From Phylloscopus collybita (Eukaryota > Chordata > Aves > Passeriformes > Phylloscopidae): DNA of 64,000 nucleotides. This document shows positions 45,101-51,200 of this stretch, piece by piece (position 1 is the first letter of the stretch; every line of letters starts with the position of its first letter). The notes under the pieces are model-generated. The model had not been told where the DNA came from. It worked only from the letters and a program-made list of their open reading frames with translations, and did no database searches. Location of the stretch: assembly GCA_027886175.1 (NCBI GenBank), contig JAJNNQ010000023.1, positions 6,899,001-6,963,000 on the forward strand, given 5' to 3'. Made by a program: the position numbers and the translations under genes.

Positions 45101-45492
45101 CCCACCCCCCCACATTTCCCCGTGCTGTTTTTCAGGGCAGCGACAGCGAGTACGAGATGGACCCCGGGCACCAGAAGGCGCATTCCTTTGTCAACCACTA
45201 CATCAGCGACCCCACCTACTACAACTCGTGGCGGCGGCAGCAGAAGGGCATCTCCCGGGCACAGGCTTACAGCTACACCGAGAGCGATTCGGGAGAGCCC
45301 GACCACACCCCGCTCTCCAACAGCACCTCCACGCAGCAGGGCAGCCTGTTCCGCCCCAAAGCCAGCAGGACTCCCACCCCCCAGACCCCCGGCAACGCCC
45401 CCAGCAGCCAGCCCGGGACCCTGTACCGCCCGCCCAGCAGCCTGGCCCCCGGCTCCAGAGCCCCCATCGCTGGGTTTTCCTCTTTCGTTTGA
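808..45492 (+). CDS. SDK2: Sidekick-2 (sidekick cell adhesion molecule 2), complete, 45 coding exons
   Basis: SDK2 is a large single-pass immunoglobulin-superfamily protein. In known vertebrates it mediates homophilic adhesion at synapses and directs lamina-specific wiring in the retina. Forty-five exons were joined by hand. Every junction keeps frame and the sum is 6,537 nt, giving 2,178 aa against about 2,172 in human. The order is signal peptide (1-26), six Ig domains (27-592), thirteen FN3 domains (592-1924), a membrane helix (about 1936-1958) and a 220-residue tail ending GFSSFV, a PDZ ligand. Paralogue SDK1 was considered. SDK2 is preferred because the protein follows human SDK2 along its whole length and the neighbours CDC42EP4 and CPSF4L flank SDK2, not SDK1. 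Most domains are encoded by two exons, with domain-border introns mostly in phase 1. Exon coordinates are in the module entries below. No frameshift or stop was seen. Exons are certain from homology; UTR limits are not. Confidence 0.97.
5388..5508 (+). mobile_element. CR1 LINE 3'-end fragment
   Basis: The stretch GGCCAGGTTGGACAGGGCTT, then the CCTGCCCATGGCAGG core and TTCCAACCCAAACCATTC, matches the familiar 3' terminal part of avian CR1 in sense orientation. The body and the terminal octamer repeats are missing or decayed. This is a typical 5'-truncated dead copy. Confidence 0.85.
6616..6648. repeat. (CTC)n microsatellite
   Basis: Eleven or so uninterrupted CTC/TCC triplets lie in SDK2 intron 1. 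The poly-Ser and poly-Leu readings across it are repeat translations, not genes. Confidence 0.9.
6806..6880. repeat. (ATGG)n, (GGCT)n and G-run compound microsatellite
   Basis: About eleven ATGG units (6806-6851) pass directly into GGCT units (6853-6874) and a run of G. It is a compound tetranucleotide repeat in SDK2 intron 1. Confidence 0.9.
7994..8035. repeat. A-tract bounded by a 10-bp inverted repeat
   Basis: GGAAAAGCTT (7994-8003) is followed by GGGG and a long A run, then the exact inverse AAGCTTTTCC (8026-8035). The arms could form a hairpin with an A-rich loop. It lies beside an AT-rich island in intron 1. No function is assigned. Confidence 0.6.
9471..9509. repeat. (GT)n microsatellite
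   Basis: An uninterrupted run of about 19 GT dinucleotides in SDK2 intron 1. Confidence 0.95.
10090..10235. promoter_or_regulatory. Duplicated AT-rich module, candidate intronic enhancer
   Basis: The 13-mer TTAATTAACAAAT occurs at 10117-10129 and again at 10208-10220. Each copy is preceded by TTGTTATGGA (10095-10104 and 10190-10199) at nearly the same distance. TTAATTAA is a typical homeodomain target. The two-part repeat in an otherwise GC-rich intron suggests a duplicated regulatory module; this is inference. Confidence 0.35.
10337..10397. repeat. (ATCC)n microsatellite
   Basis: About fifteen ATCC units lie in SDK2 intron 1. ORFs reading MDGW or HPSI repeats across this stretch are repeat translations. 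Confidence 0.95.
11074..11176. repeat. Triple 38-40 bp tandem repeat
   Basis: Three copies of a unit containing CACAGGCAGGGGTGGCTGTG follow one another, with small differences between copies. It is a short minisatellite in intron 1. Confidence 0.75.
13466..13655 (+). mobile_element. CR1 LINE 3'-end fragment
   Basis: The sequence from GAGGGTGGTGAGACCCTGG through AGGGCCAGGTTGGACACTGG to CCCTGCCCATGGCAGGGGTG and the degraded TTCCCCAACC end follows the 3' region of avian CR1 in sense orientation. It is diverged and non-coding. Confidence 0.8.
14515..14780. promoter_or_regulatory. AT-rich island in intron 1, candidate conserved non-coding element
   Basis: About 265 bases of AT-rich sequence with short A and T tracts, TTTATGAATAAAACAATTATTC and TAATTATAG motifs, set sharply in GC-rich flanks. 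It contains no transposon signature that I recognise and no splice-bounded ORF. Enhancer function is inferred only from composition and motif content. Confidence 0.3.
18521..18571 (-). mobile_element. CR1 LINE end fragment next to SDK2 exon 2
   Basis: GGAATCATGGAACGGTTTGG followed by TCGGAGGGGAACCTTAACGATCAT is the CR1 3' end in antisense orientation. It ends about 65 bases before the exon 2 acceptor and may overlap the branch-point region. Confidence 0.75.
18637..26558 (+). CDS. SDK2: SDK2 exons 2-3: Ig domain 1
   Basis: Exon 2 is 18637-18796 and exon 3 is 26452-26558 (residues 27-115). They encode the first Ig domain, with cysteines in VLTCMAEGS and FYRCIVRN and the Trp of FKWLHN. The junction within the domain is phase 2 (CG|G gives Arg) and the exon 3 donor is phase 1. 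In known Sidekicks, Ig1-Ig4 form the horseshoe that mediates homophilic recognition. Confidence 0.95.
18825..18985 (+). mobile_element. CR1 LINE 3'-end fragment
   Basis: GGGGCTGCCCAGGGAGCTTTGG, CATCCCTGCGGGTGTCCAAGG and GATGACCTTGGAGGTCT followed by a degraded GATTCT end follow the CR1 3' region in sense orientation. Together with the antisense piece at 18521-18571 it brackets exon 2. Confidence 0.8.
21925..22165. promoter_or_regulatory. AT-rich island with POU octamer, candidate intronic enhancer
   Basis: A perfect octamer ATGCAAAT lies at 21937-21944. It is followed by AT-rich sequence with further CATGCAGATTAG and GGTAATTTATC motifs. The island is unlike its GC-rich flanks, has no recognised transposon features and cannot be an exon of SDK2. 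The enhancer role is inferred. Confidence 0.35.
23640..23960. promoter_or_regulatory. AT-rich island with TCF/LEF-like and homeodomain-like sites
   Basis: This stretch contains AGAATTAATTAGTCG, ATTAATCAAAGG (a TCF/LEF-type core next to TAAT) and a second GGATCAAATCCTTTGG. Composition and motif density differ from the surrounding intron. It is a candidate enhancer of SDK2 or a neighbour; function is inferred. Confidence 0.35.
24114..24165. repeat. (ATGG)n microsatellite
   Basis: About twelve ATGG units with two ACGG variants at the ends, in SDK2 intron 2. Confidence 0.9.
26559..29476 (+). other. SDK2: SDK2 introns 3-5, non-coding parts
   Basis: Intron 3 (26559-27537) has a degenerate repeat of about 40-45 bases near 26640-26800 and an AT-rich patch at 26925-27045. 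Intron 4 (27686-28418) has an AT-rich segment at 27840-28190 ending in a run of 22 A at 28192-28213. Intron 5 (28553-29476) has an AT-richer patch at about 29085-29230. No extra exon or RNA gene was recognised. Confidence 0.6.
27538..28552 (+). CDS. SDK2: SDK2 exons 4-5: Ig domain 2 (no canonical disulfide)
   Basis: Exon 4 is 27538-27685 and exon 5 is 28419-28552 (residues 116-209). The domain has the Trp in QVTWFRDG and the usual [11 protein letters not shown] end. Both cysteine positions are other residues: AAVIRAPRI and RYYVQAV. Human SDK2 has the same substitutions, so this is a family trait and not damage. Exon junctions: AT|A gives Ile; the 3' border is phase 1. Confidence 0.93.
29477..29987 (+). 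CDS. SDK2: SDK2 exons 6-7: Ig domain 3
   Basis: Exon 6 is 29477-29588 and exon 7 is 29797-29987 (residues 210-310). Cysteines are in TMECVANAR and FYECEAVL, with Trp in HIIWKKDG. Exon 7 ends AYLSVL plus one base (CTGG|GTGAGC, phase 1). This donor is the founder of the tandem array that fills the start of intron 7. Confidence 0.95.
29980..30366 (+). repeat. Minisatellite made of duplicated 5' splice sites in SDK2 intron 7
   Basis: The end of exon 7 and its donor (GTGCTGGGTGAGCTCCTG) are repeated in tandem. GTGAGCT occurs 14 times, including the normal donor. Units are mostly 21 or 39 bases, both multiples of three. Donors at 29988, 30027, 30048, 30069 and 30090 are all in the same phase; the sixth (30110) is one base short. 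Use of donors 2-5 would add 13, 20, 27 or 34 residues in frame between Ig3 and Ig4. Confidence 0.9.
30514..30861 (+). CDS. SDK2: SDK2 exons 8-9: Ig domain 4
   Basis: Exon 8 is 30514-30597 and exon 9 is 30667-30861 (residues 311-403). The domain begins [10 protein letters not shown], with cysteines in VAIPCQAKG and MFQCFARN and Trp in EMAWYKD. Both outer borders and the internal junction are phase 1. The separating intron is only 69 bases. This domain closes the Ig1-4 horseshoe. Confidence 0.95.
31034..31420 (+). CDS. SDK2: SDK2 exons 10-11: Ig domain 5
   Basis: Exon 10 is 31034-31150 and exon 11 is 31253-31420 (residues 404-498). Cysteines are in VILNCETSG and TYTCLATNS, with Trp in AITWQKG. 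All junctions are phase 1. Confidence 0.95.
31613..32091 (+). CDS. SDK2: SDK2 exons 12-13: Ig domain 6
   Basis: Exon 12 is 31613-31715 and exon 13 is 31915-32091 (residues 499-592). Cysteines are in AVMSCGVTH and TYTCKVIS, with Trp in YVWEKDG. The 3' border is phase 2, not phase 1; this and the next domain border are the only outer borders in that phase. Confidence 0.95.
32175..33082 (+). CDS. SDK2: SDK2 exons 14-17: FN3 domains 1-2
   Basis: Exons are 32175-32311, 32461-32608, 32677-32817 and 32901-33082 (residues 592-794). FN3-1 has the core Trp in NLTWAKP and the [10 protein letters not shown] strand. FN3-2 has MIQWQPPP and [13 protein letters not shown]3-1 is bounded by phase 2 introns on both sides. 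These FN3 repeats form the stalk between the Ig head and the membrane. Confidence 0.95.
33277..34923 (+). CDS. SDK2: SDK2 exons 18-21: FN3 domains 3-4
   Basis: Exons are 33277-33392, 34054-34249, 34422-34520 and 34732-34923 (residues 795-995). FN3-3 reads RFTWNPPSP and [17 protein letters not shown]3-4 reads KVSWQEP and [15 protein letters not shown]3-3 is split by the phase 0 intron 18, which carries an unusually AT-rich block. Confidence 0.95.
33393..34053. promoter_or_regulatory. SDK2: AT-rich intron 18, candidate regulatory element
   Basis: Unlike the roughly 70-200 bp GC-rich introns nearby, this 661-base intron is strongly AT-rich from about 33480 to 33830 and around 33950. It is packed with TAATTA-type motifs such as TATAATTAATTCC, GCAATTAATTC and CTAATTAGTG. 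I see no LTR ends, LINE end or poly(A) tail. A homeodomain-bound intronic enhancer is plausible; a decayed insertion is the alternative. Confidence 0.4.
35013..35966 (+). CDS. SDK2: SDK2 exons 22-25: FN3 domains 5-6, including a GC-AG intron
   Basis: Exons are 35013-35134, 35213-35322, 35471-35621 and 35729-35966 (residues 996-1202). FN3-5 starts [12 protein letters not shown]3-6 starts in exon 24 at [10 protein letters not shown] and ends GRTRES. Exon 23 ends TACTACAG followed by GCAAGT, so intron 23 is of the GC-AG class. The join gives [10 protein letters not shown], the sequence expected from other Sidekicks. No GT donor nearby gives a correct frame. Confidence 0.93.
36044..38027 (+). CDS. 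SDK2: SDK2 exons 26-31: FN3 domains 7-9
   Basis: Exons are 36044-36159 and 36301-36490 (FN3-7), 36669-36767 and 37046-37240 (FN3-8), 37319-37520 and 37924-38027 (FN3-9), residues 1203-1504. Core motifs are [17 protein letters not shown] and [10 protein letters not shown], with strand motifs [18 protein letters not shown] and YKFRVKATN. Outer borders are phase 1. The exon 31 donor is GTCAGC, a weak variant of the consensus. An LTR-like insertion lies in intron 30. Confidence 0.94.
37655..37880 (-). mobile_element. LTR-like fragment in SDK2 intron 30
   Basis: Read on the minus strand, this stretch has GTAAATAAACTGCCCTC, an AATAAA poly(A) signal in the setting of a retroviral LTR, followed by TTTGCCTTGAACATCTC. 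Its composition differs from the exon-rich surroundings. I take it as a partial endogenous-retrovirus LTR with undefined ends. No viral coding sequence is present. Confidence 0.5.
38133..39481 (+). CDS. SDK2: SDK2 exons 32-35: FN3 domain 10, split over four exons
   Basis: Exons are 38133-38203, 38335-38470, 39105-39161 and 39380-39481 (residues 1505-1626). This is the only domain spread over four exons. It reads [19 protein letters not shown], a long variable loop around [10 protein letters not shown], then LTQYELDN and [14 protein letters not shown]. Exon 34 is only 57 bases. The loop sequence differs from human, while its flanks are well conserved. Confidence 0.93.
38216..38256. repeat. (CTGCC)n pentanucleotide repeat
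   Basis: Eight CTGCC units lie in the 131-base SDK2 intron 32, beginning 12 bases after the exon 32 donor. Confidence 0.9.
38471..40895 (+). other. SDK2: SDK2 introns 33-37, non-coding parts
   Basis: Intron 33 (38471-39104), intron 36 (39733-40335) and intron 37 (40523-40895) are GC-rich and hold no recognised element. Intron 36 has a short run of GGGAT/CGGGACAGAGCTGGGA-type repeats near 39950-40030. Confidence 0.6.
39617..42366 (+). CDS. SDK2: SDK2 exons 36-41: FN3 domains 11-13
   Basis: Exons are 39617-39732 and 40336-40522 (FN3-11), 40896-41033 and 41100-41261 (FN3-12), 41379-41504 and 42202-42366 (FN3-13), residues 1627-1924. Motifs are DVTWEPPP and [20 protein letters not shown] and [20 protein letters not shown] and [12 protein letters not shown]. 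All outer borders are phase 1. Intron 40 carries an LTR insertion. Confidence 0.95.
41635..42083 (-). mobile_element. Solo LTR of an endogenous retrovirus in SDK2 intron 40
   Basis: The block from about 41635 to 42083 is AT-richer than its flanks. It contains stretches such as CACCTTGGGCAGTGCAAGAG and ACTTTATATGAAGTTCAGAG that I recall from LTRs common in songbird genomes. On the minus strand it would begin TGATGCCCC at 42083. The other end is not certain and no target duplication was identified. No viral gene is present, so it is a solo LTR, antisense to SDK2. Confidence 0.6.
42628..42768 (+). CDS. SDK2: SDK2 exon 42: transmembrane segment
   Basis: Residues 1925-1971. After NPFYEEWW comes an uncharged stretch of about 23 residues rich in Leu, Val, Ile and Phe ([12 protein letters not shown] and so on, about 1936-1958), then [10 protein letters not shown], a positively charged cytoplasmic stop-transfer sequence. 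Both exon ends are phase 1. Confidence 0.96.
42769..45135 (+). other. SDK2: SDK2 introns 42-44, non-coding parts
   Basis: Intron 42 (42769-43318) and intron 43 (43458-43748) are GC-rich and show nothing beyond splice sites. Intron 44 (43876-45135) ends with an antisense CR1 fragment about 90 bases before exon 45. Long minus-strand ORFs here (up to about 500 codons) are GC artefacts. Confidence 0.6.
43319..45492 (+). CDS. SDK2: SDK2 exons 43-45: cytoplasmic tail and PDZ ligand
   Basis: Exons are 43319-43457, 43749-43875 and 45136-45492 (residues 1972-2178). Conserved tail blocks are [60 protein letters not shown] and the C-terminal IAGFSSFV. Known Sidekick tails bind MAGI-family PDZ scaffolds through this end for synaptic targeting. 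The intron 44 junctions are phase 0 (SQ|GSDSEY). Stop TGA is at 45490-45492. Confidence 0.96.
44794..45047 (-). mobile_element. CR1 LINE fragment before the last SDK2 exon
   Basis: AATCACAGCATCGTTTAGGC and TGGAAAAGACCTCTGAAGATC, then CTCCAGGGATGGGGACTCC and CTTGGGGCCGTTCTCTCTC, follow avian CR1 in antisense orientation over about 250 bases. It is the longest CR1 piece in the window and ends about 90 bases from the exon 45 acceptor. Confidence 0.9.
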
Positions 45493-46465
45493 TATTTAAA
45501 CAGAAGAAGAAAAAACAAACAAACAAACAACTCAAACATCAAAACAGGAGATGGGGCAGGGGAAAAAAATTAGGAAAAAAGAAAAGGAAAAAAAAAAAAA
45601 GAAGCAAAAGCAAAGCACCAAGAAATTAAGAGAAGAGGAAAAAGCAGTGAGGGGCAGAAGAGGAGGAGGAGGAAGAGGAGCAGCCCCAGGCTCCAGGGGT
45701 TTTCTGCTTTCTCTGCAGCACCAGAGCTGGAGCCAAGCGCTGTCCCTGGGGCTGGGGAGCAAACCCAGGCCCCCTCCTTGGCCAAAGCTTCTGTGTCACA
45801 GACACCTCGGGCCGGGGGGCTCGGGGTGCACTGACATTGTCCTTGGCACCCATCAGGGCTGCCCCGGACCTGCTGCTGCACTCAGTGGGTGCTGGGGGCT
45901 GGGTGAGGGGCTCCTGCCATGCCAAACCCTGGCCCCTCCACTCGTGGCTCCCCCAGGACGTGGGGACAAGTGGTGACACCGAGACCCCCAGCTGCAGAGG
46001 GCGAGAGGAACTCTGCTGATCTTAAAAACCTCTGGACTAGAACCCCCCCACTCGGGATCCCCACAGCCTTTGGGAGAAGGGGGAAGGAGCCCAGGGGACA
46101 GTATATTCCTCCTCTCCTTTGTGCCTGGCCCAGCACAGCCCCCCCGGGAGAACCCTGCAGGGTGCACGTGGTGCTCAACCCCCCCTGATTTTGCACCTCG
46201 GGGGCTCTGCTGAGGACTCGGATGAGGCAACTGGAGCCTCCCCTTGGCATTTCTGGTGGTTTGGGGCTTTTTCATGGGGTTTTGTGCAGAGGCCTGGGGG
46301 TGTTTGGGGGTGTTGATGCTCGGGAGGGTCCATGGCTATTTTGGGGGTGTCTACACAGCACAGCCCCCGCAGTGCCTGTGGGTGAGCCAGCACCAGCCCG
46401 GCAGGGCCGCGGCACCCGGGCTGAGCCAAGGGTGATGCCAATAAACAGCCTGAGGACGAGTGTGT
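45493..46465 (+). other. SDK2: SDK2 3' UTR, proximal form
   Basis: After the stop codon the sequence is A-rich (45495-45640), then GC-rich. A canonical AATAAA lies at 46440-46445, followed by GT-rich sequence (GTGTGTCCCC and more near 46505), a good poly(A) context. No ORF here looks like a gene. Confidence 0.6.
46440..46445 (+). terminator. SDK2: Poly(A) signal AATAAA, SDK2 proximal
   Basis: Canonical hexamer about 950 bases after the SDK2 stop codon, with T/G-rich sequence downstream. Confidence 0.6.
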
Positions 46466-46469
46466 CCCC

Positions 46470-49400
46470 TCTCTGTCACCTTGCTCTGCCAGAGAAAGGA
46501 CCAATGCTGTGTGTCCGTGTGTCCTGCTGCCCCACTGGGCTTGTGGCAGCCCCATGGCACCAGGGAAGGACCCGGGCACGGGGTGCCAGAGGGGCTGGAT
46601 GGAGCCCAGAAGGGTGCAGGGAGCTGTGGTGGCCATGTCCCACATGTTCCCATCACAGTGGGGTCTGGAGCTGCTGGGAAAGGGGGTGATGGGACAGGAG
46701 GCCCCCCTGCACCAGTGCTCTGGGCACTGCCAGCAGCAGCCCTGGCACTGGGGCTGTCTCCTGGGCTGGTTCACAGCCGTCCTCTCTTGCTCTGCCCTTC
46801 AGGCCTGGCAGGAAAATCCAGGTGAGGTGTTTAGGTTTCATCACCTGTCCCCAGCGGGGGCTGGGAGTGGGGAGGGCTCTGACGGTGCTGGCAGAACACC
46901 AGGGGCTGCCAGGGCTTGTGGGGCCTGCAAAGTCCCTGTCACAGCACCTGGGAGCCCCTGGAAGCTGCATCCCAGGACCCTCACCCTGGCGTGGGCCAGG
47001 GGCTGCCAGGGGAGCGCTCACCCAGTGCTGCAGCTGCCCCTGGGGCTGGCAGAACTGGGCTGCAGTGGTGGCCTTGCTGCTGAGCCACAGTCACCATCTG
47101 TCCCCTTGCTGGCTCACGGTGTCCCCAGAGCAGCAGGCAGTGCTGGTGGGTGACTCCTTGGACCCGCTTGGAGCCCAAGGCAGCACCCAGGGGTGCCTGT
47201 CCCCTCCTGGGCAGCATGGGGAGCCCCGAGCCCCACTTGTGGGACAGGGGATTCTGAGCCTGGCTGGACAAATCCTGCCCCTCATGTGCAGCCCAGCTCT
47301 AGCCCCGGGTGTCCCGGTTGTGCAAGAGGGACCTTCCTCCCACCGGGGTGGGACACGGAGCCGCCGGAGACATGGGGCAGAGCAGGTCTGGGGAGTCGAG
47401 CAGCACGGGGGAGTTCCCAGTGCAAGGAATGCTCTTTGTGCAAGGAATGCTCCTTGTGCAAGGCGTGCCAGCCGTGCAAGGGACATCCCCTGTGCCAGAG
47501 GTGCTTCTGGGATCGGGGCTGATCCCTGGGCGAGGGCTGGTCCCTCCTGCAAGGGCTGTGCCGGTCCTGCCAGCAGTGAGCCCCGAGTTCCCCAGACACA
47601 GAGACATCACCAGACACCTCTCCCACAGGGAGCAGGGAGATGCAGGTGCTGCATCCCATCCCTCAGGATTTCCCTGTGCTGGGACAGAGCAGAACCCGGG
47701 CCCCGCTCGCCTGCCCTGCCCCATCTGGTCCCTGGCTGCCAGGAGGAGCCGGAGGGTGCAGCCACACCCGTGGCAGGTTTGGGAGGTGACACCGGCGGTG
47801 TGGCTGTGGCTGGATCGCCGGTGGCCGCGGCGGGAGGAGCCCTCTGAGCCCGTGGTTTCCCACGGCTGAGGGATGCAGCGCCTGAGGAAATGGGGGAGAT
47901 ACCACATCCCACCACAGCCAAGGGTTGGGCCTCTGCTCCCAGGGATGCTGTGCAGTGCCCAGGGCCCACTTTGGGCACAGCAGGGATGGGCTGAGTGCCA
48001 GTGGCACTGCTCAGAGCTCTAGCTCGGCTGTGCTGCCTCAGTTTCCCCGTGGAATAGAAGGAACCAGCCAGGCTGGCAGAGGAGGACACTGAGCCCAGCC
48101 GCCTCTCTTGCACCTCCGCTTCCAGCTCTTTCTCAAATTCCCTCTCCACCATCCCGGCCCCTCCAGGCAGGTGGGAGCTGCCCATTCCATTCCCGGCGCT
48201 CCCCGGGCTGCTCCGTGCCGCAGTCAGGCAGGGTGAGCTGTCAGCGCCGATCACTCCCCGGGGACCAAATTGGCCTTGACGTTTCTCCCAGCGCCGCTCC
48301 CTGGCTCGCGGTTCTCCCAAGGGCAGAGCAGTGCTCGCTGTCAGGGCCGGGAGAGCCAAAGGGGGGCACAGGGGAGACGAGGCACCCCCAGATGTTCGTG
48401 GGTGGATGGGGCAGCATAGGAGCAAGAGCTGCTCCCTGCTCCAGGTGTGACAGGGAGATGTCGATGAGCCAGAAACGAGGGTTGTGGCCGTTAAAGCTGG
48501 GCTGAAATCTGTGGTTTGTTTTAACTTATTTATTTTAGAAGCAGTCCTGCAGCCTGGGCTCTCCCTGTCCTCCAGATATCTTCGGTTCCCTGCCAGCTCC
48601 TGGGACAGAGCCAAGCGTGTCATGTCCCCACCTTTCCCTTGCCTTGGGGACAGGGACAGCCCCTCCTGCCACGCCGGGGGCCAGACGGGACTCGGCGCAT
48701 CCTCAGAGCCCCAGTGCCCGGGGCACTGCTCCGTGCCAGGGGTGGCAGGAGAGGAGAGCAGCGGAGAGGACGGAGCCAGGTCTGTGCCCCCTGTCCCACC
48801 CCCCTGGAGGGATCCCTGTGCCAGGGCAGGGGCTTTACATGGGCGCTGCAGAAGCCACGCTCCAGGTGGGATCGTGGAATCATGGAATGGTTTGGGTTGG
48901 AAGGGGCTTTAGATACCATCCAGTTCCAGGCTGGCAAGGCAGGTGAGCTGGGAGAGGCCGGGCTGGCTGCAGCCCATCCAGGTGATGGTTTCCTGGGGGG
49001 CAGCGGGTTGGGGGAGCCCATTCCCTGGCACTGCTGGCCAGGAGAAGGTTCCAGCTGGGAAAGGTGAGAGGCTGCAGGAAGAACCTGCCCATGACACCCC
49101 CAGCTTGTCCTGGTGCCCACCTGGCCCGGAGTGTCCTGCCAGGATTCTCTGGGTAACTGCTCACCCATGGCTGAAGAACGTGGGGAAGGGGCTGAAGCCC
49201 CTGGCTGTGGGTGGGTGTCTGTGGCGTTGCTGGGGAGGTTTCTGGCGGCAGCCAGTGCTGGGCCCTGGGGCTGGAGGGGCTTGGGGGGGCTGTGGGGACA
49301 GTGCTTTGTTCTGGCACACCGGGGTGTCGGGACAGTGATCCCCAGCACTGGGGCTCAGGGAGAGCTCCCCGCCGGCTCGGCAGACAAAGCTGGCAGGCGG

Positions 49401-51200
49401 TGGCAGCAGGAGGAGGGGACGGGGCTGCTGGGGACTGAGGCGCTTCTCCCTGCCCTGCTTTTCAAAGTGCTTTTCAAGCCTTTTCTTTTCTTCCTCTCCG
49501 CTTTCAAAAGCTGCTGAGAAGCAGCAAAAGGAGCCGGCGATGGCTGAGGAAGGGCGGGAGCGATCCGCGCTCCTCCAGAGCCGCCCAGCACCCCGAGCTC
49601 GCCTCCCCAGGGCCGGCTGCAGCCGCGGGGCTCTGCGCGGCAGGAAAGGGGAGGGGGCCCGTCTCTCCCAGGCGGTTTTTCAAGTTGAGTGGGTGCCTGC
49701 TCTTCCCAGCCCCAGCCAGGCCAGCCCGCGGGAGCCTTGCCGGCGGCTCCCACCAGCCGGGTGATGTTAATCCGTCCCGACTGCGCTGTCTCAGCCATCT
49801 CCACGCTCCCGTGACAGCGTCAGGTGAGGAGAGCAGCGCTGCACCGGTGTGCCACCAGCCTGGCAGGACGTACTTTGTCTCCACCTGACTGGGTCGAGGT
49901 GCTGCTGCGGGCTGGGGCTGACCCTCCTCCTCTTCCTCGCCTACCAAAACTCCACTGTTGCACCCAGAGGTGGCCCCCTCCTCAACTGCGGGCCCGGGGT
50001 TTTGCCTCTGGCCTCGGTTTCTCTGTGTGGAGAGGAAGGAAAATAAAAATTGCCAATAAAAGGGGCTGTGAAAGCAGCGCTGAAGGAAGCAGCACAGCCC
50101 AGGATGGAGACATGAGCGGGATGGTGCTGGACACCCGGGCTGGGGGCAGAGGCTCTGCCCTGGTGCCAATCCCAGCAGCTCCGCAGTGCCTCGCTGGCCC
50201 TCACTGCCCACCGGAGCACCGGCTCCGCGGGGACACCGCTTCCCTTCCGATGGAGGCAAGTGCCAGCCCCAGATGAGCCATCCCAGGGCCCGGTGCTGTC
50301 ACAACCGGCCCCCTTCGGGGACTGGCGCTCCTTGCACCGGTGACACGAGAAGCCTCCGGACCTCACAGCGTCACCCGAGACCCCAAGAGCGGCGTGGCCA
50401 GAGGATCCCAGCGCCCCACTCCCCGCCCCGCCCCGCCACCCTCCACAGAGACGCCAGATTCTCCGGAATGGCCAAGAAACGCTGCATTAGGCAGGTTCGG
50501 GATCACCTCGGCTCCCCCGCCCCTTTTCTCCCACAAAGGTCTTGTCTTAATCCCAGTGAGCAGCAGCTGTGCAGCCCAGCGCTCTCCCTTTCAGCGCAGT
50601 GTCAGTGGGGCTGGGATGATCGTGGAATTCACTGCCAGTGCCGGAGGGGCTGCATTGGCCGTGGAATCCATCCCGGGGGCCGTGGAGCCCCGCACCAGCA
50701 CCAGACACCTGGGGTGACCCCGGATCCCCTGCCGTCGTGTCCCGGCCACCGCTCACCCAACCCACGCACGGCCTGGAGGGACCCCACAGCCCCGCAGAAG
50801 GGATCGAGCAGTGGGACGGGCCGGGGACAAGGAGATGAGGGCAGTGGAGGGATGTGGGTGCAGCCTCGTGGCTGTCACGGTCACGAGTGGAACGAGGTCA
50901 TCGCTGCTGCCCTGCGGCTGATGCCTCCTCTCGGCATCTCAGCGCTGCTCTTAATTCCCCTTAATTAATTCGGGTCGGGCACCCACCACCTCCTGAACCC
51001 CGCCGCTCTGCCAGGGGCACGGCCGACTCCTCGCTCTGCCCCCGGAGATCCCACCCGTGACCCCCGGGGGAAGGGACCTGTGAACCCCCGCCCCACCGAC
51101 CCCTTCACCCCCCGGGAGGTGCCGAGCCCCTCTCCTGACCCCTCTCCCGTCCCCGCTCCCCCGGGACCCGGCGGGCGGGGCCGAGGGTTCCACCCCCCCC
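46470..51200. other. Interval between SDK2 and CDC42EP4, possible distal 3' UTR
   Basis: No protein or RNA gene was recognised. It contains a small 18-bp tandem repeat (about 47420-47485), a CR1 end fragment (48868-48940), and a pair of poly(A) hexamers AATAAA at 50042-50047 and 50055-50060. These could end a roughly 4.6-kb SDK2 3' UTR, since mammalian SDK2 has a multi-kilobase one. Cys-rich and Gly/Pro-rich ORFs have no splice support or recognised domain. Confidence 0.55.
48868..48940 (-). mobile_element. CR1 LINE end fragment
   Basis: GGAATCATGGAATGGTTTGG and TTGGAAGGGGCTTTAGATACC, then ATCCAGTTCCAG, are the antisense CR1 3' end. It is a short, well-preserved remnant. Confidence 0.88.

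Noticed and set aside
47309..47869. Cys-rich ORF around 47420-47490 (CKECSLCKEC-like in one frame)
   Set aside because: The pattern comes from an 18-bp tandem repeat. There is no splice context, domain or start context to support a gene.
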